The position numbers were made by a program, and so were the translations under genes. A stretch of DNA of 43,195 nucleotides from positions 1-43,195 of the forward strand of contig NZ_AGFF01000026.1 in assembly GCF_000226215.1 (NCBI RefSeq), read 5' to 3'. Under the pieces are notes generated by a model. That model did not search any database, was not told where the DNA came from, and saw only the letters and a program-made list of their open reading frames with translations. This DNA is from Dietzia alimentaria 72. Its GTDB lineage: Bacteria > Actinomycetota > Actinomycetes > Mycobacteriales > Mycobacteriaceae. Each line of letters begins with the position of its first letter. Positions within the stretch are counted from its first letter, which is position 1. Shown here in pieces: positions 18,095 through 25,579 of this stretch.

Positions 18095-18523
18095 TCAGGA
18101 GTTGTTCGACGGGCTCTGCGGGTCGGCGGGGTGGGTCAGCGGGCGGCCGGCCAGCAGGTCGCGGATCTCCACCAACAGGTCGTTGTCCGATGCGGGGGCC
18201 TCGATGCCCTTGCGCTTGGCGACGGCTTCCTTCATCTTGTTCATCGGGCCGACCAGCACAAAATAGATGACGGCGGCGACCAGCAGGAAGTTGATGATCG
18301 CGGTCAGCAGCAGGCCGAAGTCCATCTTGGTCTCCGGGTTGGAGTCAAGGATCTGGACGGCGAAGCCGATCTCGCTGTTGCCGCCGAGCAGCGCGATCAG
18401 CGGGTTGATGATTGCGGACGTGAAAGCGTCGACGATGGACGCGAATGCCGTGCCGATCACGACTGCAACGGCGAGATCGATCACGTTGCCCTGCATGATG
18501 AAGTCCTTGAAGCCCTTGAGCAT
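18095..18523 (-). CDS. mscL: Large-conductance mechanosensitive channel
   Basis: The 142-aa protein begins MLKGFKDFIMQGNVIDLAVAVVIGTAF, the MscL N-terminal amphipathic helix and TM1. The second transmembrane helix is INFLLVAAVIYFVLVGPMNK and a charged cytoplasmic helix follows (VEIRDLLAGR). It forms a pentameric pore that opens under membrane tension to release osmolytes on hypo-osmotic shock. GAGAGGAG precedes the ATG. It follows the SAF gene on the same strand with a 123-bp gap. Confidence 0.95.
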   Translation of the reverse strand: MLKGFKDFIMQGNVIDLAVAVVIGTAFASIVDAFTSAIINPLIALLGGNSEIGFAVQILDSNPETKMDFGLLLTAIINFLLVAAVIYFVLVGPMNKMKEAVAKRKGIEAPASDNDLLVEIRDLLAGRPLTHPADPQSPSNNS

Positions 18524-18646
18524 CGCGCGCTCCTCTCTATCTTGTGGCGCGGTCCGTGATATGTCCGGCCCGTGCGTCTGGGTGTGAACCGGATGGAGAT
18601 TACCAGCCAGCAGGGTGTTTCCGTAGCCCCTGCGTCACCGGGAGAC

Positions 18647-19135
18647 TCAGCCGTGGATGAGCACGGCGAGCGGCGTTCCCGCTGCGATGGCCGCGATGCG
18701 GGCCGCCTCGGGTTGCGGCACCTCGACCAGGATCGACCTCGAACCCGGGTGCCGCGCGGGGATCTCTCTGACGCGAGCGGCGCGGGCGACGAGCGTATCG
18801 GTCGCGGGATGCGGCGAGATGTCGGCGGCGCTGACCAGGTCCACCAGATCACCGGGCCGGAGTAATTCGGCCACGGCGGGATCGGCGAGCGGTATGGGCA
18901 CCACTCGGACGTCGCCAGCGGGTGGCCCGTGGCGATCACCGGGGTGCTCTGCCGCCGCGTCGACGCTTTCGCCGCCGGTGGCGGAGGCTGCCGCCGTGGT
19001 GGTGTTGGTGGCGTCAGGGTGGGAGCGGCCTGCGACAGGAGCCAGCACGACGAGCGCGACGGCAAGGACGATGCGGGCCGTTCGTCGACGGCGCCACCGT
19101 CGTGGTGCGGCGGCCGTGGCGATAGGACGGCGCAT
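18647..19135 (-). CDS. SAF-domain (CpaB/RcpC-like) secreted or anchored protein
   Basis: The 162-aa protein has an N-terminal basic stretch and hydrophobic segment (ARIVLAVALVVLAPVAG, about 22-38), a Thr/Ala/Pro-rich linker, and a C-terminal SAF-like domain: VVPIPLADPAVAELLRPGDLVDLVSA and VEVPQPEAARIAAIAAGTPLAVLIHG. The SAF fold is shared by flagellar FlgA and pilus CpaB. No pilus genes are near, so its partner is unknown. A similar protein occupies this slot between mscL and fmdB in related genomes. GGGGGA lies close before the ATG. Confidence 0.75.
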   Translation of the reverse strand: MRRPIATAAAPRRWRRRRTARIVLAVALVVLAPVAGRSHPDATNTTTAAASATGGESVDAAAEHPGDRHGPPAGDVRVVPIPLADPAVAELLRPGDLVDLVSAADISPHPATDTLVARAARVREIPARHPGSRSILVEVPQPEAARIAAIAAGTPLAVLIHG

Positions 19136-19352
19136 GGGATCCCCCGGTCGTTGAACGCGATGTCGATGGCACGGCCTGTGCCGTGCCGGTCGGAGCGTAT
19201 CGGCTCACTAATCGGTGATCGGGGTCAACGAGAGGGCATGGCGGTCGCCTGTGGAGGCGTACGAGCCTGTGGAAAGTCGCTTGTGGAGGGGGCCACTCCC
19301 TGAAACCGCAACCGCAGCTCGGGGAACCGTCACGCGGCGGAGCGGGACCCGA

Positions 19353-19724
19353 TCAGGACGACGACGAGCTCGATGAGCCGGAGGAGGAGCCCGACCCCGA
19401 CGAGGCGCCGGAGCCCGAGCTGGAACCGGAGCCGGACGCCTCGGAGGACCCTGAGCCGGACGAGCCGGAGCCGGAACCCCCCGAACCTGATCCGCCGGAT
19501 GCCGAGCTAGAGGACCCGGAAGAGGAAGCCGAACCGGCCCCCGAGGTGCTCCGGCTGTCTGTGCGGTAGAAACCGGATCCCTTGAACACCACGCCCACGG
19601 TGTTGAACAGTTTGCGCAGGGAGCCCTCACACTGCGGGCAGGCGGTCAGCGTGTCCTCGTCGAAGGACTGCTGGATGTCGAACGCGACGTCGCAGTCGCG
19701 GCACCGGTACGAGTAGGTGGGCAT
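19353..19724 (-). CDS. FmdB-family zinc-ribbon protein with long Ser/Gly tail
   Basis: The 123-aa protein opens MPTYSYRCRDCDVAFDIQQSF and continues ACPQCEGSLRKLF, giving two CxxC pairs that form a zinc ribbon, then VGVVFKGSGFYRTDSR. Residues from about 58 to the end are almost only Ser and Gly with scattered Ala and Glu. The M. tuberculosis relative Rv0991c occupies the same slot; it has been linked to chaperone function, I believe, but I state that with caution. CGGAGGACAG precedes the ATG. The low-complexity tail may vary in length between strains. Confidence 0.88.
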   Translation of the reverse strand: MPTYSYRCRDCDVAFDIQQSFDEDTLTACPQCEGSLRKLFNTVGVVFKGSGFYRTDSRSTSGAGSASSSGSSSSASGGSGSGGSGSGSSGSGSSEASGSGSSSGSGASSGSGSSSGSSSSSSS

Positions 19725-19763
19725 CTGTCCTCCGGAGCATCAGTCGTGAATACGCCTGGCACT

Positions 19764-20342
19764 CTACTCTCGCGAGTGCCAAGTTCCGAAGTCGAGAAGC
19801 CCATCAGGGGTGATCACACCGTGGACGGGCCTGTCGTGAGGCTCGGCGGGCACGTGATCGAGCACGTTCTCGGCGTCCAGGAGCGAGAGCACCCTGGTGC
19901 GGGGACCCGTCAGCGCCAGCGACCTGTCGTAGTAGCCGCCCCCACGACCCAGCCGGTTGCCCGCGCGATCCACGGCCACCGCGGGAACCAGGACGAGATC
20001 CGCCTCGGCCACGCGCTCGGGGGGGTCAGGCGTGGCGGACGGGACGGGGATGCCGAACCTGCCCCGCACCATGTCCGCCGGCCCGGAGTATGCGGCCCAC
20101 TCCAGCGGACCGATCGCGGGGGAGACCGGAAGGAGCACCTGCGCACCCGACCGTAGGAGCGTCTCGGGAAGTCCGGGTCCGCCGGCCTCGTCGTCGTCTG
20201 GAACGTAGGCACAGACCACGAGCCCGGGCGTGACAAGGGCGCGGACGTGGCGTGCGATCTCGCGGTCCCTGGTCGCGCGCACAGACGACGGCACCGCCGC
20301 ACGCCGCGCCAACACCGTTCGGCGCACCGCGTTCTTGTCCAT
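19764..20342 (-). CDS. 5-formyltetrahydrofolate cyclo-ligase
   Basis: The 192-aa protein contains the family ATP-binding signature GNRLGRGGGYYDRSL near residue 140 and VPAVAVDRAG just before it. The N terminus MDKNAVRRTVLARRAAVP is typical. It converts 5-formyl-THF to 5,10-methenyl-THF with ATP. An open frame extends through the divergent galU region, but the start was placed at 20342 because family homology begins there. A CAGACT hexamer 6 nt upstream, with no Shine-Dalgarno, suggests a leaderless message. It is divergent from galU with a 64-bp gap. Confidence 0.9.
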   Translation of the reverse strand: MDKNAVRRTVLARRAAVPSSVRATRDREIARHVRALVTPGLVVCAYVPDDDEAGGPGLPETLLRSGAQVLLPVSPAIGPLEWAAYSGPADMVRGRFGIPVPSATPDPPERVAEADLVLVPAVAVDRAGNRLGRGGGYYDRSLALTGPRTRVLSLLDAENVLDHVPAEPHDRPVHGVITPDGLLDFGTWHSRE

Positions 20343-20393
20343 GGCGCCAGTCTGCCGGGCGAGGCGTAGCCGCGAAGGGGCAGGTACGCCGTC

Positions 20394-20399
20394 TAAGGT
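20394..20399 (+). promoter_or_regulatory. -10 hexamer of a probable leaderless galU promoter
   Basis: TAAGGT lies exactly 7 nt before ATG 20407, placing the transcription start at or next to the start codon. There is no Shine-Dalgarno. No clear -35 is seen. Confidence 0.5.
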
Positions 20400-20406
20400 G
20401 TTCGGC

Positions 20407-21306
20407 ATGACGTCCACCACCCCGTCCGATGCGCAGTTCCGGACCGCCGTCGTTCCCGCCGCCGGTCTCGGCACCCGGTTCCTGCCCGCCACAAAGACGG
20501 TGCCCAAGGAACTCCTTCCCGTCGTAGACACCCCCGGCATCGAGCTCATCGCCGAGGAGGCCACTGAGGCCGGTGCCGGTCGGTTGGCGATCGTCACCTC
20601 CGAGCGCAAGGTCGGCGTGATGGCGCATTTCGCCGAAGACCTGGTGCTGGAGGGGACGCTGGAAGACCGTGGCAAGGACGTGTTGCTGCACAAGGTGCAG
20701 CGGGCTCCCGGACTAATCGAGGTCGTGGACGTGCGGCAGGACGAGCCGCTCGGGCTGGGGCACGCGGTGGCGCAGGTCGAGTCGGTGCTCGGCGCGGACG
20801 AGCAGGCCGTGGCCGTGCTGCTCCCGGACGACCTGGTATTGCCCTTCGGAATCCTCGGCCGGATGTCGGACGTGCGCGCCGCGCGCGGTGGCAGTGTGCT
20901 GTGCGCGTTCGAAGTAGATCCGGCCAACGTGTCCTCGTACGGTGTCTTCCAGGTGGAAGACACCGACGATCCGTCGGTGAAGCGAGTGCTCGGCATGGTG
21001 GAGAAGCCTGCCGCCGAGGACGCGCCGTCCAACCTCGCCGCGGCCGGGCGGTACGTGCTTGACCGCCTGATCTTTGACGCCCTGCGCCGTATCGAGCCCG
21101 GTGCGGGCGGGGAGCTGCAGCTGACCGACGCGATCGATCTGCTCATCTCCGAGGGGCATCCGGTACACGTGGTGGTGCACGACGGCACCCGGCACGACCT
21201 GGGCAACCCCGGCGGCTACATCAAGGCCTGCGTGGACTTCGCCCTGGACAACCCGGCCTACGGCGACGACCTCCGCGAGTGGCTGGGGAGCCGTCTGCAG
21301 TCCTGA
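20407..21306 (+). CDS. galU: UTP--glucose-1-phosphate uridylyltransferase
   Basis: The 299-aa nucleotidyltransferase has the signature AAGLGTRFLPATKTVPKELLPVVD at residues about 18-41, EKPAAEDAPSNLAAAGRYVL and LTDAIDLLI. It makes UDP-glucose, used for trehalose, galactan/arabinogalactan precursors and glycolipids of the mycolic-acid envelope. The start was chosen at ATG 20407 from homology and the -10 hexamer 7 nt upstream; a longer open frame would overlap the divergent cyclo-ligase gene. It heads the galU-glp-rimJ-glpR series. Confidence 0.94.
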   Translation: MTSTTPSDAQFRTAVVPAAGLGTRFLPATKTVPKELLPVVDTPGIELIAEEATEAGAGRLAIVTSERKVGVMAHFAEDLVLEGTLEDRGKDVLLHKVQRAPGLIEVVDVRQDEPLGLGHAVAQVESVLGADEQAVAVLLPDDLVLPFGILGRMSDVRAARGGSVLCAFEVDPANVSSYGVFQVEDTDDPSVKRVLGMVEKPAAEDAPSNLAAAGRYVLDRLIFDALRRIEPGAGGELQLTDAIDLLISEGHPVHVVVHDGTRHDLGNPGGYIKACVDFALDNPAYGDDLREWLGSRLQS

Positions 21307-21470
21307 ACCGCCGGCTCGGTGGAAGTTAACACGCGCTGGCTCGGTGGCGTCGCCACTGGGATAGCCCGCCCGGCCGCTACCCTCTGACTCAGAGGCCCGG
21401 CACCCCCGGCCCGCCAGGCGCGGCGGAGTCGGCGACACGGGCAGTGACAGGTACGGGAAGGGGGCACCTG

Positions 21471-22727
21471 GTGCGCTCCGTCGAGGAACAACTGGCTCTG
21501 GTGACGGCGGCCGCGGTCGCCCCGCGCCCGGTGCGCGTCGCCATCTCCGAGGCGCAGGGTCTGCTGTGCGCGGAGGAGGTCGTGGCGGAGCATCCACTGC
21601 CGTCGTTCGACCAGGCCGCGATCGATGGCTACGCCGTGCGCAGCGTCGATGTGCGCGTCGGTGCGGCAGCTGGTGACGGCGACGAGCCCGCCGGGCCCAC
21701 CACCCTGCCCGTGGTCGGCCAGATAACCGCGGGCTCGCGGCAACCCACCCGCCTGCAGCCCGGGCAAACCGTCCGCGTGGACACGGGCGCGCCGCTACCG
21801 ACACTCTCCGACGCCGTGCTCCCGGTTGGCTGGGCCACGGTCGACGGGCGCCGGATCACCCCGACGCGCGGCGTCCGCAGCGGTGACTACGTCCGGCGAG
21901 TGGGCGACGACGTCCAGCCCGGCGACGTGGCGGTACGCGCGGGCAGCATCATCGGGCCCGCCCAAGTGGGCCTCCTCGCGTCGGTGGGCCGGGCCAAGGT
22001 GCTCGTCCACCCCAAGCCGCGGATGGCCGTCATCTCCGTGGGCGACGAACTGCTTGATGTGGACGGGAGCCCCGGCACCGGACAGGTGTACGACATCAAC
22101 TCCTACGCCCTCACCGCAGCCGGCCGCGACGCGGGCGCGGATGTCCACCGTGTGGGCATCGCGAGCACCGAGCCCTCACGCCTGAGGGAAGTTCTCGAGG
22201 GCCAGCTCGTGCGCTCCGAGCTGGTGGTGGTCTCCGGCGCCGCCGGCGGAGAGGCCACCACCCGCATCCGCCAGGTGATGGAGGCGCTCGGCGAGATCGA
22301 GGTCAACCGGGTGGCCATGCACCCCGGGTCCGTACAGGGCTTCGGCCGGTTGGGCCGGGACGAGGTCCCCACCTTCCTGTTGCCTTCCAACCCGGTCAGC
22401 GCGCTCGTGGTGTTCGAGATCATGGTGCGACCCCTTATCCGGATCGCGCTGGGCAAGCGCCAGCCCATGCGTCGGACGGTCCGCGCGCGTACCGTCGCCC
22501 CGATCTCCTCGGTCGAAGGACGCCGCGGGTACCTGCGCGGCCAACTCATGCGGGACACCGACACCGGCGAGTACCTGGTGCGCGCACTGGGCGGCGCCCA
22601 GGGCTCCTCGACCCACCTGTTGGCCTCGTTGGCGGAGGCCAATTGTCTCGTGGTGATTGATCCCGAGATCGCTTCCGTCCGCGCAGGCGACGAGGTCGAC
22701 GTGATGTTCCTCGCCCAACGCGGCTGA
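21471..22727 (+). CDS. glp: Gephyrin-like molybdotransferase Glp (MoeA family)
   Basis: The 418-aa MoeA/gephyrin-E family protein shows the expected order: PLPSFDQAAIDGYAVRS, TGAPLPTLSDAVLPVGW, IISV-type segment MAVISVGDELLD, VVSGAAGGEATTRI (the MoCF-type core, with GAAGG where many MoeA have GGxSxG) and FLLPSNPVSALVVFEI. The changed core motif and the adjacent rimJ and GlpR genes fit Glp, described in Corynebacterium as a gephyrin-like division protein rather than only a molybdenum insertase. The GTG at 21471 has GGAAGGGGG upstream; a GTG at 21444 would add 9 residues. Confidence 0.85.
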   Translation: MRSVEEQLALVTAAAVAPRPVRVAISEAQGLLCAEEVVAEHPLPSFDQAAIDGYAVRSVDVRVGAAAGDGDEPAGPTTLPVVGQITAGSRQPTRLQPGQTVRVDTGAPLPTLSDAVLPVGWATVDGRRITPTRGVRSGDYVRRVGDDVQPGDVAVRAGSIIGPAQVGLLASVGRAKVLVHPKPRMAVISVGDELLDVDGSPGTGQVYDINSYALTAAGRDAGADVHRVGIASTEPSRLREVLEGQLVRSELVVVSGAAGGEATTRIRQVMEALGEIEVNRVAMHPGSVQGFGRLGRDEVPTFLLPSNPVSALVVFEIMVRPLIRIALGKRQPMRRTVRARTVAPISSVEGRRGYLRGQLMRDTDTGEYLVRALGGAQGSSTHLLASLAEANCLVVIDPEIASVRAGDEVDVMFLAQRG

Positions 22728-22742
22728 GCGGCGGCGACCGGG

Positions 22743-23402
22743 ATGTGGAATGCCTTCATCGCGGACTCCGCCGCCACGCCGGGCTGGCCGATCAAAGCCG
22801 GTCCGATCCGGGTCCGCGCGGGCGTCGTCACCCTGCGGCCGGTCAGTCGACGCGATGCGCGCGACTGGTCGGCGCTTCGGCTCGGCGAGCGCGACCACCT
22901 CGAGCCGTGGGAGCCGACCGTCGACGGGGAGTGGCGGGACAACAACACGCCGCGAGCCTGGTCTGGCATCCACTCGCAACTACGGCGTTACGCCCGGGTG
23001 GGTGCCTCGCTGCCTGCGGCTATCGAACTGGACGGCCGCTATTGCGGGCAGCTCACTGTGGGAGGGATCGTCCGCGGCGCACTGCACTCAGGCTGGATCG
23101 GCTATTGGGTGGGCCGCAGGTTCGGCGGCGGCGGGGTGGCCACCGCGGCGCTGGCGCTCGGGGTGGATCACGTCCTGGGGCCCGGCGCTCTGCACCGGGT
23201 CGATGCCACGGTCCGCCCGGAGAACCTGGCGAGTCGGGTGGTCCTCGACCGCTGTGGTTTTCGGGAGGAGGGACTGCTGCGCCGCTACCTCCACGTGGAC
23301 GGGGCCTGGCGGGATCATCTGCTCGTCGCGCGCACTCGGGAGGAGCACGGCCGTGGCGCCGTGGCCGCCCTCGTGGAGTCGGGACTGGCCACCCGCGTCT
23401 GA
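22743..23402 (+). CDS. rimJ: GNAT-family N-acetyltransferase (RimJ-like)
   Basis: The 219-aa protein has the RimJ/RimL GNAT pattern: VTLRPVSRRDARDWSALR near the N terminus, QLTVGGI, the acetyl-CoA loop YWVGRRFGGGGVATAALAL, VRPENLASRVVLDRCGF and the LLRRYLHVDGAWRDHLLVA end. It acetylates an N-terminal or side-chain amine of an unknown substrate. It starts 15 bp after glp. In M. tuberculosis rimJ (Rv0995) is also next to moeA1. Confidence 0.88.
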   Translation: MWNAFIADSAATPGWPIKAGPIRVRAGVVTLRPVSRRDARDWSALRLGERDHLEPWEPTVDGEWRDNNTPRAWSGIHSQLRRYARVGASLPAAIELDGRYCGQLTVGGIVRGALHSGWIGYWVGRRFGGGGVATAALALGVDHVLGPGALHRVDATVRPENLASRVVLDRCGFREEGLLRRYLHVDGAWRDHLLVARTREEHGRGAVAALVESGLATRV

Positions 23403-23522
23403 GGATGTCCTGAGCATCGTGACCAGCGGCGCGCCGCCGGTATGACTGGCCTGACCGCCGTTACGGTTGGGACCTCACCACGACGTCCCGTGTCGGGGTG
23501 GACGCTCGAGGAGGCCTGATCG

Positions 23523-24725
23523 ATGTCGAGCTCGCTGCTGATCATCCTGCTGGTGGTCGTCTGGCTGTTCGTCCTCGCGCCGATGCTCATCCGGTCGCGC
23601 AACCCCATCCGACGAACCGGTGACGCACTGGCGCAGACCCGCACGCTGTACTCCGGCGGGTCCGGCCGTCTGGTGCCCAGTCGTGGCCGCGCCGCTGGCT
23701 CCGATCCGGCCCAGCTGGACGCGGAGGACTCGATCTTCGGGCTGCCCACCGGCGTTGGTGCCACGGATGCCGAGCTGCTCGACACGGAGACGTGGGAGCA
23801 CCTGCTGGAGCAGACGTTGCGCCGCGAGGTGGCTGGCCGACGTGGCGAGGCCGTCCGTCGCGCGATGGAGGAGCGCCAGGCCGCTTCGTCCGTCGGCGAG
23901 CAGTCAGCCGAGGAGATCACCACCGAGATTCCGGCGGTCGTGGTGGCCGACGACGCCGGGTCGGTGCACGCCGTCTCGTCCGACGACGCGCGCACCGCCT
24001 CCGCCGTCGCCGCCGAGACCACGGTCGCCGGAGGCGAGGGATCGGGAACCGCCGGCCGAGTCGACGACTCCCGCCGCCCAGTTGTGGTCGACGGTGAGCT
24101 GGTCGAGCGACCCGCCGGCGCGCGGGGCGATGCGGGCTCCGTGCACGCAGAGGACGCCGCGGGTATCGATGAGGAGGCCGTGTTGGTCCACCGCGGTCGT
24201 CGGCGTCACGCCGAGCCCGAGGTAGAACTCACCGACGCGGACCTGGTCTTTGCCGAGCGTCGTCGTGGCCGCGGCGCCTACGATCCGATGGCCGATCGTG
24301 AAGCCGCGGAGCACCGCGCGCACGCACGTCAGCGCACGGCCCTGATGCTGGTTGGCCTGTCAGTGGTGGCCGTGATCGCGGCGCTCCTCACCACCTCGGC
24401 GGTGTGGTGGTTCGCCGGCGGCGCTGTGCTGTTGCTGACCGCATATCTGACTTACCTGCGCCGCCAGGTGCGGCTCGAGGAGAGCCTGCGTCGTCGCCGC
24501 GTCGAGCGTATGCGCCGTGCCCGTCTGGGTGTGGAGTCTCGTGAGGACGATGAACTCTCGGTCGTGCCGCCACGTCTGCGTCGCCCGGGCGCCGTGGTCT
24601 TGGAGGTCGACGACGAGGACCCAGCCTTCGACGTGCTCGACTCCTACGATCGTGACCTCGATACCGACCCCGGACATCACGACTACCGGCATCACCGCGA
24701 GCCGCTGCGTCGCGCGGTCGGCTGA
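23523..24725 (+). CDS. glpR: GlpR-like membrane protein, probable partner of Glp
   Basis: The 400-aa protein has an N-terminal helix (LLIILLVVVWLFVLAPMLI, about 5-23), followed by RSRNPIRRTGDALAQTRTLY, a long acidic/Ala-rich cytoplasmic stretch (about 85-255), two close hydrophobic helices (LMLVGLSVVAVIAALLTTS and WWFAGGAVLLLTAYLTYL, about 277-316) and a basic Arg-rich coil. This matches the actinobacterial gephyrin-like receptor GlpR, reported to tether Glp to the division site. It has its own GAGGAGG and a possible -10 (TACGGT, 23462-23467). Confidence 0.82.
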   Translation: MSSSLLIILLVVVWLFVLAPMLIRSRNPIRRTGDALAQTRTLYSGGSGRLVPSRGRAAGSDPAQLDAEDSIFGLPTGVGATDAELLDTETWEHLLEQTLRREVAGRRGEAVRRAMEERQAASSVGEQSAEEITTEIPAVVVADDAGSVHAVSSDDARTASAVAAETTVAGGEGSGTAGRVDDSRRPVVVDGELVERPAGARGDAGSVHAEDAAGIDEEAVLVHRGRRRHAEPEVELTDADLVFAERRRGRGAYDPMADREAAEHRAHARQRTALMLVGLSVVAVIAALLTTSAVWWFAGGAVLLLTAYLTYLRRQVRLEESLRRRRVERMRRARLGVESREDDELSVVPPRLRRPGAVVLEVDDEDPAFDVLDSYDRDLDTDPGHHDYRHHREPLRRAVG

Positions 24726-24765
24726 CACCCTCGTTTGCTGACACTGGGTGGACACCGCCACGCCC

Positions 24766-24825
24766 GAACGCCGCGAGCAGCAACGCCGCACGCACCAACG
24801 CCGCACGCACCAACGCCGCGAAGAG
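24766..24825. repeat. Four tandem 15-bp repeats
   Basis: Units are GAACGCCGCGAGCAG, CAACGCCGCACGCAC twice exactly, then CAACGCCGCGAAGAG. The two middle units are identical; the outer two diverge in the last six bases. The last unit supplies most of the left arm of the following hairpin. Confidence 0.8.
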
Positions 24826-24876
24826 GAAACTGACTGCATCTCCCGAGTGGGATTGCACGAATTCCTCTTCGCGGCG
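24814..24876 (+). terminator. Long stem-loop, possible terminator of the galU-glpR operon
   Basis: CGCCGCGAAGAGGAA (24814-24828) and TTCCTCTTCGCGGCG (24862-24876) form a perfect 15-bp stem. Inside the 33-nt loop TGCA...TCCC-GAGT-GGGA...TGCA can form a second stem. CAACGC before it and GCGTTG (24881-24886) after it could extend pairing. No T tract follows, so it could be a terminator, an RNA-processing signal, or a small structured RNA; it reads as a hairpin on both strands. Confidence 0.5.
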
Positions 24877-24953
24877 GAGTGCGTTGTGGCCAGGCCGAGG
24901 CGCGGCGCGGGGCGTGCGTCCTGCCGGTTTGGTTGGTGCACCGGGCGTGCTGG

Positions 24954-24959
24954 TAAGGT
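24954..24959 (+). promoter_or_regulatory. Candidate -10 of the tRNA-Ala promoter
   Basis: TAAGGT lies 51 nt before the tRNA 5' end, identical to the hexamers ahead of galU and rsmI. TTGGTT (24929-24934) is a possible -35 but with 19-bp spacing. Confidence 0.35.
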
Positions 24960-25010
24960 GTTCCACGCTGCTCGAGAGGGTGGCATCCGCATCCCGCGTA
25001 GGGTTGCGGA

Positions 25011-25083
25011 GGGGCTATAGCGCAGTTGGTAGCGCGTCTCGTTCGCATCGAGAAGGTCAGGGGTTCGATTCCCCTTAGCTCCA
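25011..25083 (+). tRNA. tRNA-Ala (anticodon CGC)
   Basis: The 73-nt cloverleaf is complete. The acceptor stem GGGGCTA/TAGCTCC includes the G3:U70 wobble pair, the identity element for alanine. The anticodon stem TCTCG/CGAGA encloses loop TTCGCAT with anticodon CGC at 25044-25046, reading GCG. The T stem is AGGGG/CCCCT with TTCGATT loop. Discriminator A83 is at 25083; CCA is not encoded. Confidence 0.96.
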
Positions 25084-25092
25084 CAGGATCAG

Positions 25093-25129
25093 GTGTCCCG
25101 GACAATCGTTCAGCGATGGTCCGGGACAC
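25093..25129 (+). terminator. Terminator after tRNA-Ala
   Basis: GTGTCCCGGAC and GTCCGGGACAC form a perfect 11-bp stem, and ATCG/CGAT inside it add 4 bp around TTCAG. TTCTCGTTT follows, a modest T-rich tail. It begins 9 bp after the tRNA. Confidence 0.85.
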
Positions 25130-25180
25130 TTCTCGTTTGGCAGGTCGTGGGCGACGAGGTCGTCGTAGGGGGTTCGTTCG

Positions 25181-25579
25181 ATGGAGGACGTCTCGACCGA
25201 TGACGGCCACAGCTCGAGCGGGGGAGCCGGCCGTTCGGCCTGGCTTTTCCTCGTGGCGGCGATCGTCCTGGAGGTGGCCGGATCACTGTCGCTGAAAGGA
25301 GCCCTGGATGTGCCCGCCCTCTACGCAGTGGTGGCGCTGGGATATCTGGGCGCGTTCGCGTTCCTTGCACTGACGCTGGGGGCCGGACTGCCGCTCGGGG
25401 TCGCCTACGGCATCTGGGGAGCCACGGGTGTTGCTCTCACCGCTGTTCTGTCGGCGTTGATCTTTGACGAGTCGCTGACCCCACTGATGGCCGTCGGGAT
25501 CGCGGTGATCATCGCCGGCGTTCTGTGCGTCGAGATGGGATCCCAGCGCGCACGCGCACAGGCGGTGGAGGTCGAATGA
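25181..25579 (+). CDS. SMR-family multidrug exporter subunit (first of a pair)
   Basis: The 132-aa four-helix protein carries the membrane glutamate of SMR transporters in AAIVLEVAGSLSLK (about residue 31) and the signature VAYGIWGATGVALTAVLSALIFDESL. A hydrophilic extension of about 20 residues precedes TM1 and another follows TM4 (RARAQAVEVE). It overlaps a second SMR gene by ATGA, so the two likely form a heterodimer like EbrAB or YkkCD. The substrate (cationic drugs, guanidinium or polyamine) is not readable. Confidence 0.87.
   Translation: MEDVSTDDGHSSSGGAGRSAWLFLVAAIVLEVAGSLSLKGALDVPALYAVVALGYLGAFAFLALTLGAGLPLGVAYGIWGATGVALTAVLSALIFDESLTPLMAVGIAVIIAGVLCVEMGSQRARAQAVEVE

Larger units (their letters stand above)
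24726..25010. other. Non-coding spacer with tandem repeats and a long hairpin
   Basis: No gene is supported between glpR and tRNA-Ala. The plus-strand frame 24748-25020 consists mainly of the tandem repeat read as Gln-Arg-Arg-Thr-His units and runs into the tRNA, so I treat it as chance. The stretch contains four 15-bp repeats (24766-24825), a 63-nt stem-loop (24814-24876) and the tRNA promoter. Confidence 0.5.

Noticed and set aside
21313-21347. GGCTCGGTGG direct repeat between galU and glp
   Set aside because: Two 10-bp copies 25 bp apart in GC-rich DNA are close to chance, and no promoter element lines up with them.
24748-25020. 90-codon plus-strand frame between glpR and tRNA-Ala
   Set aside because: It is made largely of the 15-bp tandem repeat and runs into the tRNA gene. 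It has no ribosome binding site or recognisable domain.
25011-25180. tRNA-Ala as an integration site for a mobile island (SMR-OYE-SDR-DoxX)
   Set aside because: I found no second copy of the tRNA 3' end, no integrase and no transposase. Codon use of the downstream genes looks like that of the rest of the window.
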